Of a stretch of 8,715 bases of DNA, positions 1 through 8,100 are shown piece after piece. How positions within the stretch are numbered: position 1 is the stretch's first letter; every line of letters begins with the position of its first letter. The position numbers were made by a program, and so were the translations under genes. Location of the stretch: the NCBI GenBank assembly GCA_945870115.1, contig CAMBRH010000136.1, positions 1-8,715 of the forward strand. Reading direction: 5' to 3'. This stretch comes from Chitinophaga pinensis (GTDB lineage: Bacteria > Bacteroidota > Bacteroidia > Flavobacteriales_D > Crocinitomicaceae). The notes beneath the pieces were generated by a model. That model was not told the DNA's origin, searched no databases, and saw nothing but the letters and a program-made list of their open reading frames with translations.

Positions 1-269
1 TGGAAGTTGTGCGCATGGAAACTGTTGAAGGAACACCTGATCCATTCGACATTGTGTTTGATATGGGAGAAGGAAAAGCCAAGAAAAAAGTACTTTTTGA
101 TAAACCAGATATTGAAGAAAGCAATGCCATAAAAGATGAACTTTTTTCATTTTACGAAGCAATTTCTCAAAACAAAACGCCAAGAGTAAGTATCGAAGAT
201 GGATATTTGGCTTTGAAAGTTGCAACACAAATTTTAGATAAAGTAAAAGAATCTAAAATCACATTTTAA
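1..269 (+). CDS. Gfo/Idh/MocA family oxidoreductase, C-terminal fragment (5' end outside window)
   Basis: The reading frame is open from the window edge (first whole codon at base 3) and ends at TAA 267-269, so only the last ~88 residues are present. They look like the C-terminal domain of NAD(P)-dependent Gfo/Idh/MocA oxidoreductases: a strand beginning EVVRMETVEG, then a helix with NAIKDELFSFYEAISQNK, and the typical end SIEDGYLALKVATQILDKV. In this family the catalytic Lys and the nucleotide-binding Rossmann fold lie upstream, outside the window, so substrate and cofactor cannot be judged. GTG at 9 and ATG at 15 are internal codons and not real starts, because the frame continues upstream with family-like sequence. 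The next gene is on the same strand after a 105-base gap containing a hairpin. The downstream sugar transferase suggests, without proof, a role in sugar or nucleotide-sugar metabolism. Confidence 0.85.
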   Translation, partial: EVVRMETVEGTPDPFDIVFDMGEGKAKKKVLFDKPDIEESNAIKDELFSFYEAISQNKTPRVSIEDGYLALKVATQILDKVKESKITF

Positions 270-300
270 TTAATTGTCTGAATTATAGCTTATTTTCTAA

Positions 301-319
301 TTGACTTTCTCAAAGTCAA
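301..319 (+). terminator. Hairpin after the oxidoreductase gene, possible terminator
   Basis: TTGACTTT (301-308) and AAAGTCAA (312-319) form a perfect 8-bp stem with a CTC loop, 31 bases past the oxidoreductase stop. Outer arms TTATT and AATAA could extend it across a bulge. There is no T-tract on the 3' side, so it is not a classical intrinsic terminator; it may act as a transcript 3' end or as a processing or stabilising structure. Confidence 0.35.
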
Positions 320-374
320 AATAAGTCGCTATAAAAACAATATTTCAGAAAATTGAACGTTTTATATTTCACTT

Positions 375-1238
375 ATGACTAAACTAATTCCATATTCTTT
401 TTTGATTTTTCTATTTTTCACTTCCTGTGTTAAAAATAATCCAGATCCAGCGTGGATTGAAATTACGAAATGGGATTTAGTGGAAAATCCAAATTTAGGA
501 ACTGAAAAAGAACTTTCTCATAATTTTAGTGATGTTTATATTACGGTTGATGACAACGTTTTAGGAATTTTTGAATTGCCAATTAAATTACCAATTTTAC
601 AAGAAGGAAATCATAAAATCACCCTTTATCCAGTTGTTTTAAACAATGGAATTTCTGCTTCAAAGAAAATTTATCCTTTTTGTGATACCTATATTGTCAA
701 CGTAAATTTAGTCAAAAACGAAACGGTAACGATAAATCCAGTAACCAAATATTCTGATGGAGTTGATTTTTGGATTGAAGATTTTGAAGACGCAAGCACG
801 AAAATAATTGACGATGTGAGTTCCACTTCAAATTTAACAAGAGGTTCAGATCCATTGATTTTGACGTATGGAAATTATTATGGTCATGTTCATTTAAACG
901 GAGCAGATTCACTTTGGAAAGGATTAACCAATTCAGGTTTGGATTTGCCAAAAAGTGGGGCAGAAGTTTACCTTGAAATCGATTACATGAATACAAATAG
1001 TGTTTTGACAGGCGTAATCTCTTACGATGCAAACGGATTTAAAGACAATCCGTATATTCAGCTTAATCCGCAAGATGCGTCAACTATGCATTGGAAAAAA
1101 ATCTACATTGAATTGAAAGAAATCGTTTCTTATTCTACTTCAGCTTTTAAATTTGAACATTATTTAACGACAATTTTAGACGCAGGAAAATCTGAATCAG
1201 ACGTTTACATTGATAACATTAAAATTGTCCATTTTTAA
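375..1238 (+). CDS. Uncharacterised lipoprotein, two putative beta-rich parts, linked to sugar transferase
   Basis: The 287-residue product begins with a lipoprotein signal peptide: MTK, a hydrophobic run at 4-15, and a lipobox FTSC with the acylated Cys at 18. It should therefore be anchored in the cell envelope. I do not recognise a named family. Residues ~27-125 are strand-rich (WIEITKWDLVENPN, DVYITVDDNVLGIFELP, NHKITLYPVV, NNGISASKKIYPF). Residues ~131-287 look like a jelly-roll sandwich of the carbohydrate-binding-module type, opening with WIEDFEDAS and closing with DVYIDNIKIVHF, but no catalytic residues stand out. Only three bases separate its stop from the phosphoglycosyl transferase gene, so the two are probably co-transcribed. 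A role in handling or anchoring surface polysaccharide is inference from context only. The start at 375 is chosen because it gives a complete signal peptide. Confidence 0.8.
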   Translation: MTKLIPYSFLIFLFFTSCVKNNPDPAWIEITKWDLVENPNLGTEKELSHNFSDVYITVDDNVLGIFELPIKLPILQEGNHKITLYPVVLNNGISASKKIYPFCDTYIVNVNLVKNETVTINPVTKYSDGVDFWIEDFEDASTKIIDDVSSTSNLTRGSDPLILTYGNYYGHVHLNGADSLWKGLTNSGLDLPKSGAEVYLEIDYMNTNSVLTGVISYDANGFKDNPYIQLNPQDASTMHWKKIYIELKEIVSYSTSAFKFEHYLTTILDAGKSESDVYIDNIKIVHF

Positions 1239-1241
1239 GAA

Positions 1242-2651
1242 ATGATTGTCTCTTTTCGTTCATATTTCCTTTTTCTAATTGATTTAATCTCAGCGACTTT
1301 GTCGTGGGGTTTTTTCTTTTATTTTAGAAAAGTGAGTATTGAACACACTGATTTTGAGGCTACTGAATCTTTTTATTGGGGAATCATTTTAATTCCAATT
1401 TTCTGGACAGTTTTATATCTTTTGCAAGGAACCTATGTTGATGTGAAAAGATTGTACCGTATTAAAACCTTAAATTTAACATTTCAAGCAACATTTGTTG
1501 GAACATTAATTTTGTTTTTCGCCTTACTTTTAGATGATTCAATCAAAGGTTATCAAGTGTATTACAACTCTGTGATGAGTTTATTTATCATTCATTTTTT
1601 TGTAACGTTTATTCCAAGAATCATTTTTACAAGTATTCAGGTTTACCGCATTCAGAAAAGAAAAGATGGATTTAACACTTTGCTTTTAGGCGGAAGCGAC
1701 AAGGCAGTTGCATGTTACAAAGAAATCAGTTTGATGCCAAAAAGTATTGGAAATCAATTTGTTGGTTTTGCAAATTTGAATGGAATTGACAAACTGTTGG
1801 AAAACGAATTAAATTATTTAGGACATGTAAATGAATTGGAAAAGATTCTTCTTGAATGTGAAAAAAACGGAAAACCGATTGAAGAAATAATTATTGCCTT
1901 AGAAAGTACGGAGCACGAACGTTTAAAGTCTTTGATTTCAAAAATTTCAAGTAAAAATATTATCATTAAAATCCTTCCCGATATGTACGATATTTTAGCT
2001 GGTTCGGTAAAATTAAACAATATTTTTGGTGCATTATTGATTGAAGTGAACACGAATAAAATGCCTGTTTGGCAAATTATTTGCAAGCGATTTTTTGATG
2101 TTTTTTCCTCTATTTTTGCAATCGTAATTCTCTTACCAATTTATATTTTTATAGCAATCGGTGTAAAATTATCTTCCAAAGGTTCAATCTTTTTCTTGCA
2201 AGAAAGAGTCGGTAAAAATGGTCGAAAATTTAAAATCATTAAATTCAGGACAATGTATCTTGGTTCTGAAAAAGACGGACCGCAACTTTCTCGTGAAGAC
2301 GACCCTAGAATCACGAAGTTTGGAAAATTTTTAAGAAAAACACGTTTAGATGAATTTCCACAATTTTGGAATGTGATCATTGGTGATATGTCTCTTGTTG
2401 GTCCAAGACCAGAAAGACAATTTTACATCGATCAGATTTCTGCTATCGAACCACAATTTTTAGAATTAAACTCTGTAAAACCAGGAATCACCTCTTGGGG
2501 ACAAGTAAAATTTGGTTACGCAGAAAATGTTCCTCAAATGATTCAGCGCATGAAATATGACTTGTTGTACCTAAAAAACATTTCTCTAGCCTTGGATTTT
2601 AAGATTATGCTTTATACGATTTTGATTATTTTTAAGGGAAAAGGGAAGTAG
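1242..2651 (+). CDS. Polyprenyl-phosphate sugar-1-phosphate transferase (WbaP/WcaJ-like polytopic phosphoglycosyl transferase)
   Basis: This 469-residue membrane enzyme is of the type that moves a sugar-1-phosphate from a nucleotide sugar to undecaprenyl phosphate, the first step of exopolysaccharide, capsule or O-antigen repeat assembly at the inner membrane. Four N-terminal membrane segments are visible (about 7-28, 45-62, 80-98, 107-127). A soluble Rossmann-like middle domain follows (LLLGGSDKA at 147-155, about 145-270). The bacterial sugar transferase domain starts with a hydrophobic helix at ~284-308. Its hallmarks are intact: KFRTM at 334-338, RLDEFPQFWNV with the expected catalytic Asp370-Glu371 pair, GDMSLVGPRPE at 381-391 and KPGITSWGQV at 413-422. 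Length fits the WbaP/WcaJ class. The sugar cannot be read from sequence. It begins three bases after the lipoprotein stop, suggesting translational coupling, and is followed by a repeat-filled convergent region. Confidence 0.93.
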   Translation: MIVSFRSYFLFLIDLISATLSWGFFFYFRKVSIEHTDFEATESFYWGIILIPIFWTVLYLLQGTYVDVKRLYRIKTLNLTFQATFVGTLILFFALLLDDSIKGYQVYYNSVMSLFIIHFFVTFIPRIIFTSIQVYRIQKRKDGFNTLLLGGSDKAVACYKEISLMPKSIGNQFVGFANLNGIDKLLENELNYLGHVNELEKILLECEKNGKPIEEIIIALESTEHERLKSLISKISSKNIIIKILPDMYDILAGSVKLNNIFGALLIEVNTNKMPVWQIICKRFFDVFSSIFAIVILLPIYIFIAIGVKLSSKGSIFFLQERVGKNGRKFKIIKFRTMYLGSEKDGPQLSREDDPRITKFGKFLRKTRLDEFPQFWNVIIGDMSLVGPRPERQFYIDQISAIEPQFLELNSVKPGITSWGQVKFGYAENVPQMIQRMKYDLLYLKNISLALDFKIMLYTILIIFKGKGK

Positions 2652-2801
2652 GACGATTAGACATTAAGACATAAGACGGAAGACTTGATTTCAGTTGGGC
2701 GACTATTTTTTAGATTAAAAAGAAAGTCATCAGTGCGCCTTGACGGAAGGATATAAAGATATTAAGACTTAATCGATTAGAAAATTCCAATCAATTTTTT
2801 C
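2652..2801. other. Non-coding part of convergent intergenic region, with AAGAC/ATTAAG-rich segments
   Basis: No gene is seen here. Both ends carry short imperfect iterations of one theme: CGATTAGACATTAAGACAT near 2654 and AAAGATATTAAGACTTAATC near 2755. The second contains a perfect palindrome, ATTAAGACTTAAT (2761-2773), overlapping another, TAATCGATTA (2770-2779). Such AGACATTAAGAC-like strings resemble degenerate intergenic repeats in Flavobacteriales, which is recollection and not a search result. I see no clear terminator hairpin for the sugar transferase gene. Confidence 0.4.
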
Positions 2802-2880
2802 CGTTTAATCCTTTGTGACCCTCGTGCTTCTTTGTGCCTTTGTGTCAAAAACTCTCTGAACTTTGCGATTCCTTTTTTAT
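2802..2880. repeat. Degenerate CTTTGTG/CTTTGCG-type intergenic repeat, unit 1
   Basis: The unit runs from CGTTTAATCCTTTGTGACC through CTTTGTGCCTTTGTGTC to CTTTGCGATTCCTTTTTT. Its last part (2845-2878) matches 2952-2985 in unit 2 over 34 bases with two differences. Inside it the short word CTTTGTG recurs several times. Read on the other strand it is the CGCAAAGTT-type string that I recall as a common dispersed intergenic repeat in Flavobacterium-like genomes. Confidence 0.65.
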
Positions 2881-2882
2881 TG

Positions 2883-2988
2883 CGTTTAAACCAATCCTTT
2901 GTTTGCCTCGAGTTTCTTTGTAACCTTCGGGTCAAAATAATACCAAATACTTCAAAAACTTTGTGAACTTTGCGATTCCTTTTTTTTC
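2883..2988. repeat. Degenerate CTTTGCG-type intergenic repeat, unit 2, followed by a third partial start
   Basis: This unit again starts with CGTTTAAACC and ends with GAACTTTGCGATTCC plus a T-run, with a longer and more diverged middle than unit 1. Directly after it TTTGCGTTTAATCC (2990-3003) restarts the motif, and the stop codon of the - strand peroxidase gene (TTA at 2996-2998 as read on +) lies inside that third partial copy. The array therefore abuts, and slightly enters, the coding region. Confidence 0.62.
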
Positions 2989-2995
2989 TTTGCGT

Positions 2996-4066
2996 TTAAT
3001 CCTCCGCAAACTCCACATTATTCACAAATTCAAAATCTGTAAGTGTATTCAAAAAGGCTTTCAACAACATTTTTTGCTCAGCATCCAATTGAACTCCCCC
3101 TTGATTTGCAAATTCAATTAAGGGATCGATTGTCGGAGAAACATGCACACCGCTTGAATAATGTTCAATCACTTCGTCTAAAGTTGCAAACCTTCCATCA
3201 TGCATGTAGGGTGCTGTCAAAGCGATATTTCTCAAACTTGGTACTTTAAATTTACCTTTATCATTTGGATTTCCTGTGATTATTTCTCTTCCAAAATCAA
3301 GTGGAGATGCATCTAAACCATTATTGCTGTATTTTTTAACTTGCATCAAAGGTCCGTTGTGACAATGAAAACAATCTGCACCATTTAAACTTTTAAACAA
3401 GTCATATCCAGCCCATTCTTGATTTGAAATTTGATTTTTAATGATCTTTTCAGATTCAGTCAAGCTCAAAGAATTTTCAACTTTATACATCACATCGAAT
3501 TTGGATGTTCCAGAAATTAAAGTTCTCAAAAACTGTGCAATTGCCTTACTAATTAGTGTTTTATCAATTATTTCTGTCTTAAAAACACGGTAAAATTGTG
3601 CTCTGTAAATATCGTTTGCGTAGATTTTTTTTGCTGCTTCTTCCCACGATTGATGCATTTCAACAGGATTAGGAACAGGACCCAAAATTTGTTCTTCTAA
3701 AGTTTTTGCTCTTCCATCCCAAAAGAAAAAATCTTGCCAAGCTAAATTTACTAAAGACATAGAATTACGATTTCCTAAAGTTCCATTTACTCCTTCTGAA
3801 TATTTTTTCGGGTCAGAAAACGCACTTTTTTGGTCGTGACAGGAAGCACACGAAATTGAATTATCTAAACTTAATTTTTTGTCGTAAAATAATTTTTTTC
3901 CAAGAGCAACTCCTTCTAAACTCATTGGATTATCTGTTGGAATGATTGCTTTAGGAAAATGACTTGGAACTTTCAAATCGTAGGGCGTAAGTTCGCTAAT
4001 TGTTCCTTCTTTTTTACAAGCAAATCCAATTACAAAAACTAAAAATAGTAAAACTAAAAATCTCAT
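2996..4066 (-). CDS. mbnH: Di-heme cytochrome c peroxidase/MauG-family lipoprotein, MbnH-like
   Basis: The 356-residue product has a lipoprotein signal peptide (hydrophobic 3-15, lipobox GFAC, Cys17), so it is exported and lipid-anchored. Two heme c sites are present: CASCH at 73-77 and CFHCH at 232-236. Other hallmarks of the bacterial di-heme peroxidase/MauG family are FFWDGRAKTLEEQ (Trp116; Trp110 nearby), GPVPNPVEM at 130-138 and APYMHDGRFATLDEVIEHY at 285-303. There Met288 sits where classical peroxidases have a heme ligand, but Tyr287 is adjacent, so the sixth ligand cannot be assigned. General family role: reduce H2O2 or use it to oxidise a partner protein. The start overlaps the stop of the upstream mbnP gene by ATGA, so coupled translation is expected. 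In MbnH-MbnP pairs the peroxidase-like protein converts a Trp of MbnP to kynurenine. That pairing is why I prefer MbnH to a plain peroxidase. The symbol is at family level. Confidence 0.87.
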   Translation of the reverse strand: MRFLVLLFLVFVIGFACKKEGTISELTPYDLKVPSHFPKAIIPTDNPMSLEGVALGKKLFYDKKLSLDNSISCASCHDQKSAFSDPKKYSEGVNGTLGNRNSMSLVNLAWQDFFFWDGRAKTLEEQILGPVPNPVEMHQSWEEAAKKIYANDIYRAQFYRVFKTEIIDKTLISKAIAQFLRTLISGTSKFDVMYKVENSLSLTESEKIIKNQISNQEWAGYDLFKSLNGADCFHCHNGPLMQVKKYSNNGLDASPLDFGREIITGNPNDKGKFKVPSLRNIALTAPYMHDGRFATLDEVIEHYSSGVHVSPTIDPLIEFANQGGVQLDAEQKMLLKAFLNTLTDFEFVNNVEFAED

Positions 4067-4815
4067 GGAATAAAGCTAAATGAAGTGGAGAAATTTTGCA
4101 TTACTTTGGAACTTAAAAGCTCTTGTCCGCTTGCTGTATGAGAAAGATATTCCGTTTTTACATCAATAATTTGTGGTGAAATTAAAAACTGATTTAAGTC
4201 GATTTTTAAAGTTGCTGTACTCAAGTATTCTGAACTTATTTTCCAAGGAATTGAAGGTAAATTAATCGTGCCTTTATTTTCTTCTTTTCCAATATGAAAA
4301 GTTACAAAATGAGTACAATTTGTTGTGGCATCAGGAATCGTATCAACTTTTGCTTCGATTTTCATGAAAATATAACCAGGATTCCAGCCCCAATGCATTC
4401 CTCCTGCGTTCATAATATTTAATGGACTTGTACTACTAAAAGCCGCTGGATCAGAATGATTTCTTGCAGAATCTACTCCTAAAATTGCATTTAATGCCGT
4501 AAAATCTGAAGAAATACCTGCAACTTTTAGAAACGAATTCCCTGTTTCTCTAAAATCAAATAGAGCAATGTCTGAAAGCGATTTATTTCCACTTTTTAAA
4601 TTTGCACAATAAAATTTAATGTCTGTGAATTGAATTTTATAATTATCTGAAGTTGTATAAGTTGAATCTAAAAAAAGTTTAGTTGTGCCAAAATATGGTT
4701 CAACTTTTATTTCCACTTCTTTAACTGGCGGAACAACAACTATTGGCTCATCAATTTTATCTTTTTTACAAGAAAAAACGGCGAAAAATAGCATTATAAA
4801 AAACAAATATTTCAT
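4063..4815 (-). CDS. mbnP: MbnP family copper-binding lipoprotein
   Basis: From the ATG at 4815 the product has 250 residues: signal peptide MKYLFFIMLFFAVFSC with lipobox VFSC (Cys16), a Pro-rich linker (VVVPPVKE, 26-33), then a beta-rich domain to the C-terminus. The family hallmark GMHWGWNPGYIFMKIE is at 139-154, and VTFHIG at 171-176 adds a conserved-looking His174. Only three Trp occur: 142, 144 and 191; the first two flank Gly143 in HWGW and are the natural candidates for oxidation to kynurenine. Cys60 and Cys167 could form a disulfide. Known MbnP binds copper only after MbnH modifies one Trp; that this homologue does so is inference. A TTG at 4857 would add 14 residues before the signal peptide, but it lies inside a promoter-like element, so the ATG is preferred. 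It is first in the mbnP-mbnH pair. Confidence 0.86.
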   Translation of the reverse strand: MKYLFFIMLFFAVFSCKKDKIDEPIVVVPPVKEVEIKVEPYFGTTKLFLDSTYTTSDNYKIQFTDIKFYCANLKSGNKSLSDIALFDFRETGNSFLKVAGISSDFTALNAILGVDSARNHSDPAAFSSTSPLNIMNAGGMHWGWNPGYIFMKIEAKVDTIPDATTNCTHFVTFHIGKEENKGTINLPSIPWKISSEYLSTATLKIDLNQFLISPQIIDVKTEYLSHTASGQELLSSKVMQNFSTSFSFIP

Positions 4816-4854
4816 AAAATTAATTCTTATTAAACCACACGTTATAATAGAAAC

Positions 4855-4862
4855 CAAATTTA
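4855..4862 (-). promoter_or_regulatory. Putative Bacteroidota -7 promoter element for mbnP-mbnH
   Basis: On the - strand this reads TAAATTTG, a perfect match to the Bacteroidota sigma-A -7 consensus TAnnTTTG. It lies 39 bases before the mbnP ATG, leaving a short leader of about 30 bases. The nearest upstream TTG (in GATTGAAC) is only ~12 bases away, closer than the usual 17-23, so the -33 half is not convincing. Confidence 0.45.
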
Positions 4863-4976
4863 CAAAAAAAAGTTCAATCTTAAAAGAAAATGTTTATATT
4901 TATGACTTTAAAAAAATAGGAATTTTTCCAGACATAAAATCTATAAAATGATGCCGTTAGGTATCAAATATTTGTA

Positions 4977-4997
4977 ACGACGGATGAAGTCCGTCGT
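4977..4997. repeat. GC-rich hairpin in a probable dispersed palindromic repeat
   Basis: ACGACGGA (4977-4984) and TCCGTCGT (4990-4997) form a perfect 8-bp stem with loop TGAAG. It stands out as GC-rich in an AT-rich spacer. The preceding ATGCCGTTAGGTATCAAA (4949-4966) and TATTTGTAACG resemble intergenic repeat strings I recall from Flavobacteriales. The hairpin lies between divergent genes, 107 bases before the helicase start, so it is probably not a terminator for either. Confidence 0.45.
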
Positions 4998-5103
4998 AAA
5001 AGCATAAGGTTGGACTCATTTTTGGCGTGTGTTTTTGACTAAAAACCATGACAAAAATAAACTATTTTAGTAAGTCAAATCTGAATTTTTTAAACACCAA
5101 AAA

Positions 5104-8100
5104 ATGAACATAAATACAATTTCACCTCAAAACAAACCCTTAAAAATTTTAAGTGCATCTGCGGGAAGTGGAAAAACATTTAATTTGGTAATGACTTACT
5201 TGAAATTAATTTTGAGTGAAGAAGAAAACGCTTCGGCTTTTGGTTCGATTATGGCGATGACTTTTACAAATAAAGCCGCTTCAGAAATGAAATCACGGAT
5301 TATTGAAGCATTAGATGTTTTGTCGAATACTGATTTTTTGAATAAAACAGCAGAAAATGCAAAAGAAAGATCTTATTTGAATTTCATAGCAAACGAATTT
5401 CAACTTTCAGAATATTTAGTGCAATTGCGCGCGAAAAAAGTGTTGAAACAAATTTTGCATCAGTATGAAAACTTCAATGTTTTGACCATTGATAAATTTA
5501 ATTTGCGATTGATTCGTTCTTTTTCAAGAGATTTGAATATTAATACTGATTTTCAAACAACGACTAACGAAAAAGATGTTTTAAGTGAAATTGTGGATCA
5601 ACTTTTTTCTGAAATCAACCAAGAAAATTTTGAAAAACTAACTGAAATTGTCCTAAAATATTCCAAGGAAAACAGTGATGAGGAAATAAAATGGGATTTT
5701 AAGGGCGATTTGAAAGCTTTAGCAGAAATTTTAATTAAAGAACAAAACTTTGCTCATATTCAAACAATTTTAGAGCAAGATTTTTCCATTGAAGTGTATG
5801 AAAATTTGAAGGAAGAAATTCGAATTTTAAAACATAAATTTACTTCAAATGCAAAAGAATTACACACAATTTATTTCAATAACGATACGTCAAAATTTCC
5901 TGGAGGTTCCACTACAGATAAAGGATTCCAGAAATTAAATACGGAAGAATTATTGACTTCAAAATACGAAGAATTTTTCTCGGCAACAATTTTAACAAAT
6001 TTTGAAACGGATCCAAAAGGAAAGCAATTTCCAGAAGAAATTAAGAAAAAAGGACTTGAATTTGCATCTTTTTACAAAGAAAATCGACCGAAATTTATTG
6101 AATTAACAACCTTTAAAAAGAATTATTTCAACATTGCCATTTTACAGTTAATTGCCAAAGAACTTGAAAATTACAAAAAATCAGATAACATTGTCTTGAT
6201 TTCTGAGTTCAATAAATTGATTTCAGATTTGCTAAAAAATGAAGATGCTCCATATATTTACGAAAGAATCGGGAACCGCTATAAGCATTTTTTATTGGAT
6301 GAATTTCAAGACACTTCGCTTTTGCAATGGACAAATTTAATTCCTTTGGTGCATGAATCTTTGTCTTATGGACAAGAAAATTTAATTGTTGGTGATCCAA
6401 AACAATCAATTTACCGTTTTAAAAATGGTTTGGCGGAACAATTTGTTGAGTTACCCAAAATTTTCAATCCTGAAAATGATGAAAATTTAACGTTAAAATC
6501 AGCGTATTTTGAAAAAATGGGGATCCAGCTTCCCTTGGAAGATAATTACCGTTCCAAAAAAGAAATTGTTGAGTTTAATAATTTGTTTTTTGAACATTTC
6601 AGAGATACGGAGTACGATTTATTGAAAGAATTTTACAAAGATGTGCGCCAAAATCCAAAAGGAGAATCAGGAGGATATGTTTATTTGGAATCGCAAATTT
6701 CTGCTAAAAAAACTTATGACGGGGAAGAAAATGAAGACGAAGGAGAAATTGAAGAATTATCTTTTCTACTCGATTGGATTGCAGATTGCAAAAAAGATGG
6801 CTACGAAAATGGCGATATTTGTATTTTAGGTTATACAAGTAAAAGCTGCAATATGTGGGCAACTTTTCTCGGAAATAATGGTTTTAAAGTTGTTTCTGCA
6901 GATAGTTTGTTGCTTGGTTCTGATCCATTTGTGAAATTAATTTTGGCCTATATAAAATGGAGAATTAATCCGATTGGAGAATTGGAAGCAAAACTTTTTT
7001 CGGAAATTTATTTTGATTTAAAAACTGGAAATTCAATTCTTTCTTTGGAAAAATATTGGAAAACGATTGAAATTGAAGACAGAAAATTTACTTATTTTGA
7101 CTCAAACGAATTTTTGAAGGATGAATTTAATTCAGAAGAAAATTTCTTTTACCATTATGAAAATTTATATCAGTTGGTACAAAAATTCTTTTTGTTAGCA
7201 GATTTAAAAGAATTAAATAATCCGTATTTACATCAATTCTCTGATTACGTTTTTAATTTTGATTTAAATTTTGGACCAGATTTAAGTTTATTTGTTGAGA
7301 AATTTTACAGCAAAGGATATAGTGATCCTGTTCAAATTCCAGAAAATAAAGATGCAATAAAAATCATGACGGCGCACAAATCTAAAGGTTTGGAATTTCC
7401 AATTGTTTTGATTCCGACCTTGAATTGGCAAATTTTGATGAATAAAAGCAAATTTTTGATTCAAGATAAGGAGCATTATTTTTACACATCGATTTCTAAA
7501 AATTCGATTTTGACTTCCATCACCGATTTCTATAAAAAGGAATACAATCAAGCTTATTTGGATAAAATTAATTTGAATTACGTTGTTTTTACACGTCCCA
7601 AAGATCGTTTGTACATCAGAAATGTGAGTTCACGAAAAAATAGTGAGAATAATTACGAGCAAAAAGTACATGAAATTGTAAATTCTCTTCCAGACATAAT
7701 TCAGAAAGAAGATGGTAAAATCACTTATGAATATGGAACCAAAACAAGGAAAACGAATATAGAATCAAGTGGTGAAACTCCTGTTTTTACTCCTGATTTT
7801 ATTGGTGAAAATTTATGGTTTCCAGATATTTCTTTGCAAGATTCAAATTTAATCGAAGATGAGGTTTTAAATAAAAATCGACGCTTTGGAAATCAATTGC
7901 ACGAAATTTTATCTTTGGTGACAGATATTTCTGAACTAGAAAAAACAGTTGAACAACTATTCTTGAAAGGTAAAATTGAATTTGAATTCAAGGCAGAATT
8001 AATTCAAAAGGCGAGAGAAATTATTAGTTTGCCAGATTATCAAAATTTATTTCATAATTCAAAAGCAATTTTAAGGGAACAAGACATTATCATTTCAGCC

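Noticed and set aside
712..1032. 106-codon frame on the - strand inside the lipoprotein gene
   Set aside because: It is antisense to a convincing lipoprotein gene, rich in Leu, Asn, His and Arg as expected from reversed AT-rich coding sequence.
4739..4815. Surface lipoprotein export signal after the MbnP Cys (CKKDKIDE)
   Set aside because: Acidic residues are present but interrupted by Lys and Ile. It does not fit the compact acidic motifs known for Bacteroidota surface lipoproteins, so surface location is not claimed.
4685..4951. 88-codon frame on the + strand over the mbnP start
   Set aside because: It is antisense to the signal peptide and promoter region of mbnP, has low-complexity AT-driven composition and no recognisable domain.
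5031..5046. GTTTTTGACTAAAAAC hairpin before the helicase gene
   Set aside because: The 6-bp stem has only one G-C pair and a 4-base loop; this is expected by chance in such AT-rich DNA.
5035..5070. Helicase promoter built from TTG (5035-5037) and TATTTTAG (5063-5070)
   Set aside because: The -7 element has a mismatch at a conserved T and the 25-base spacing is outside the usual 17-23 range.
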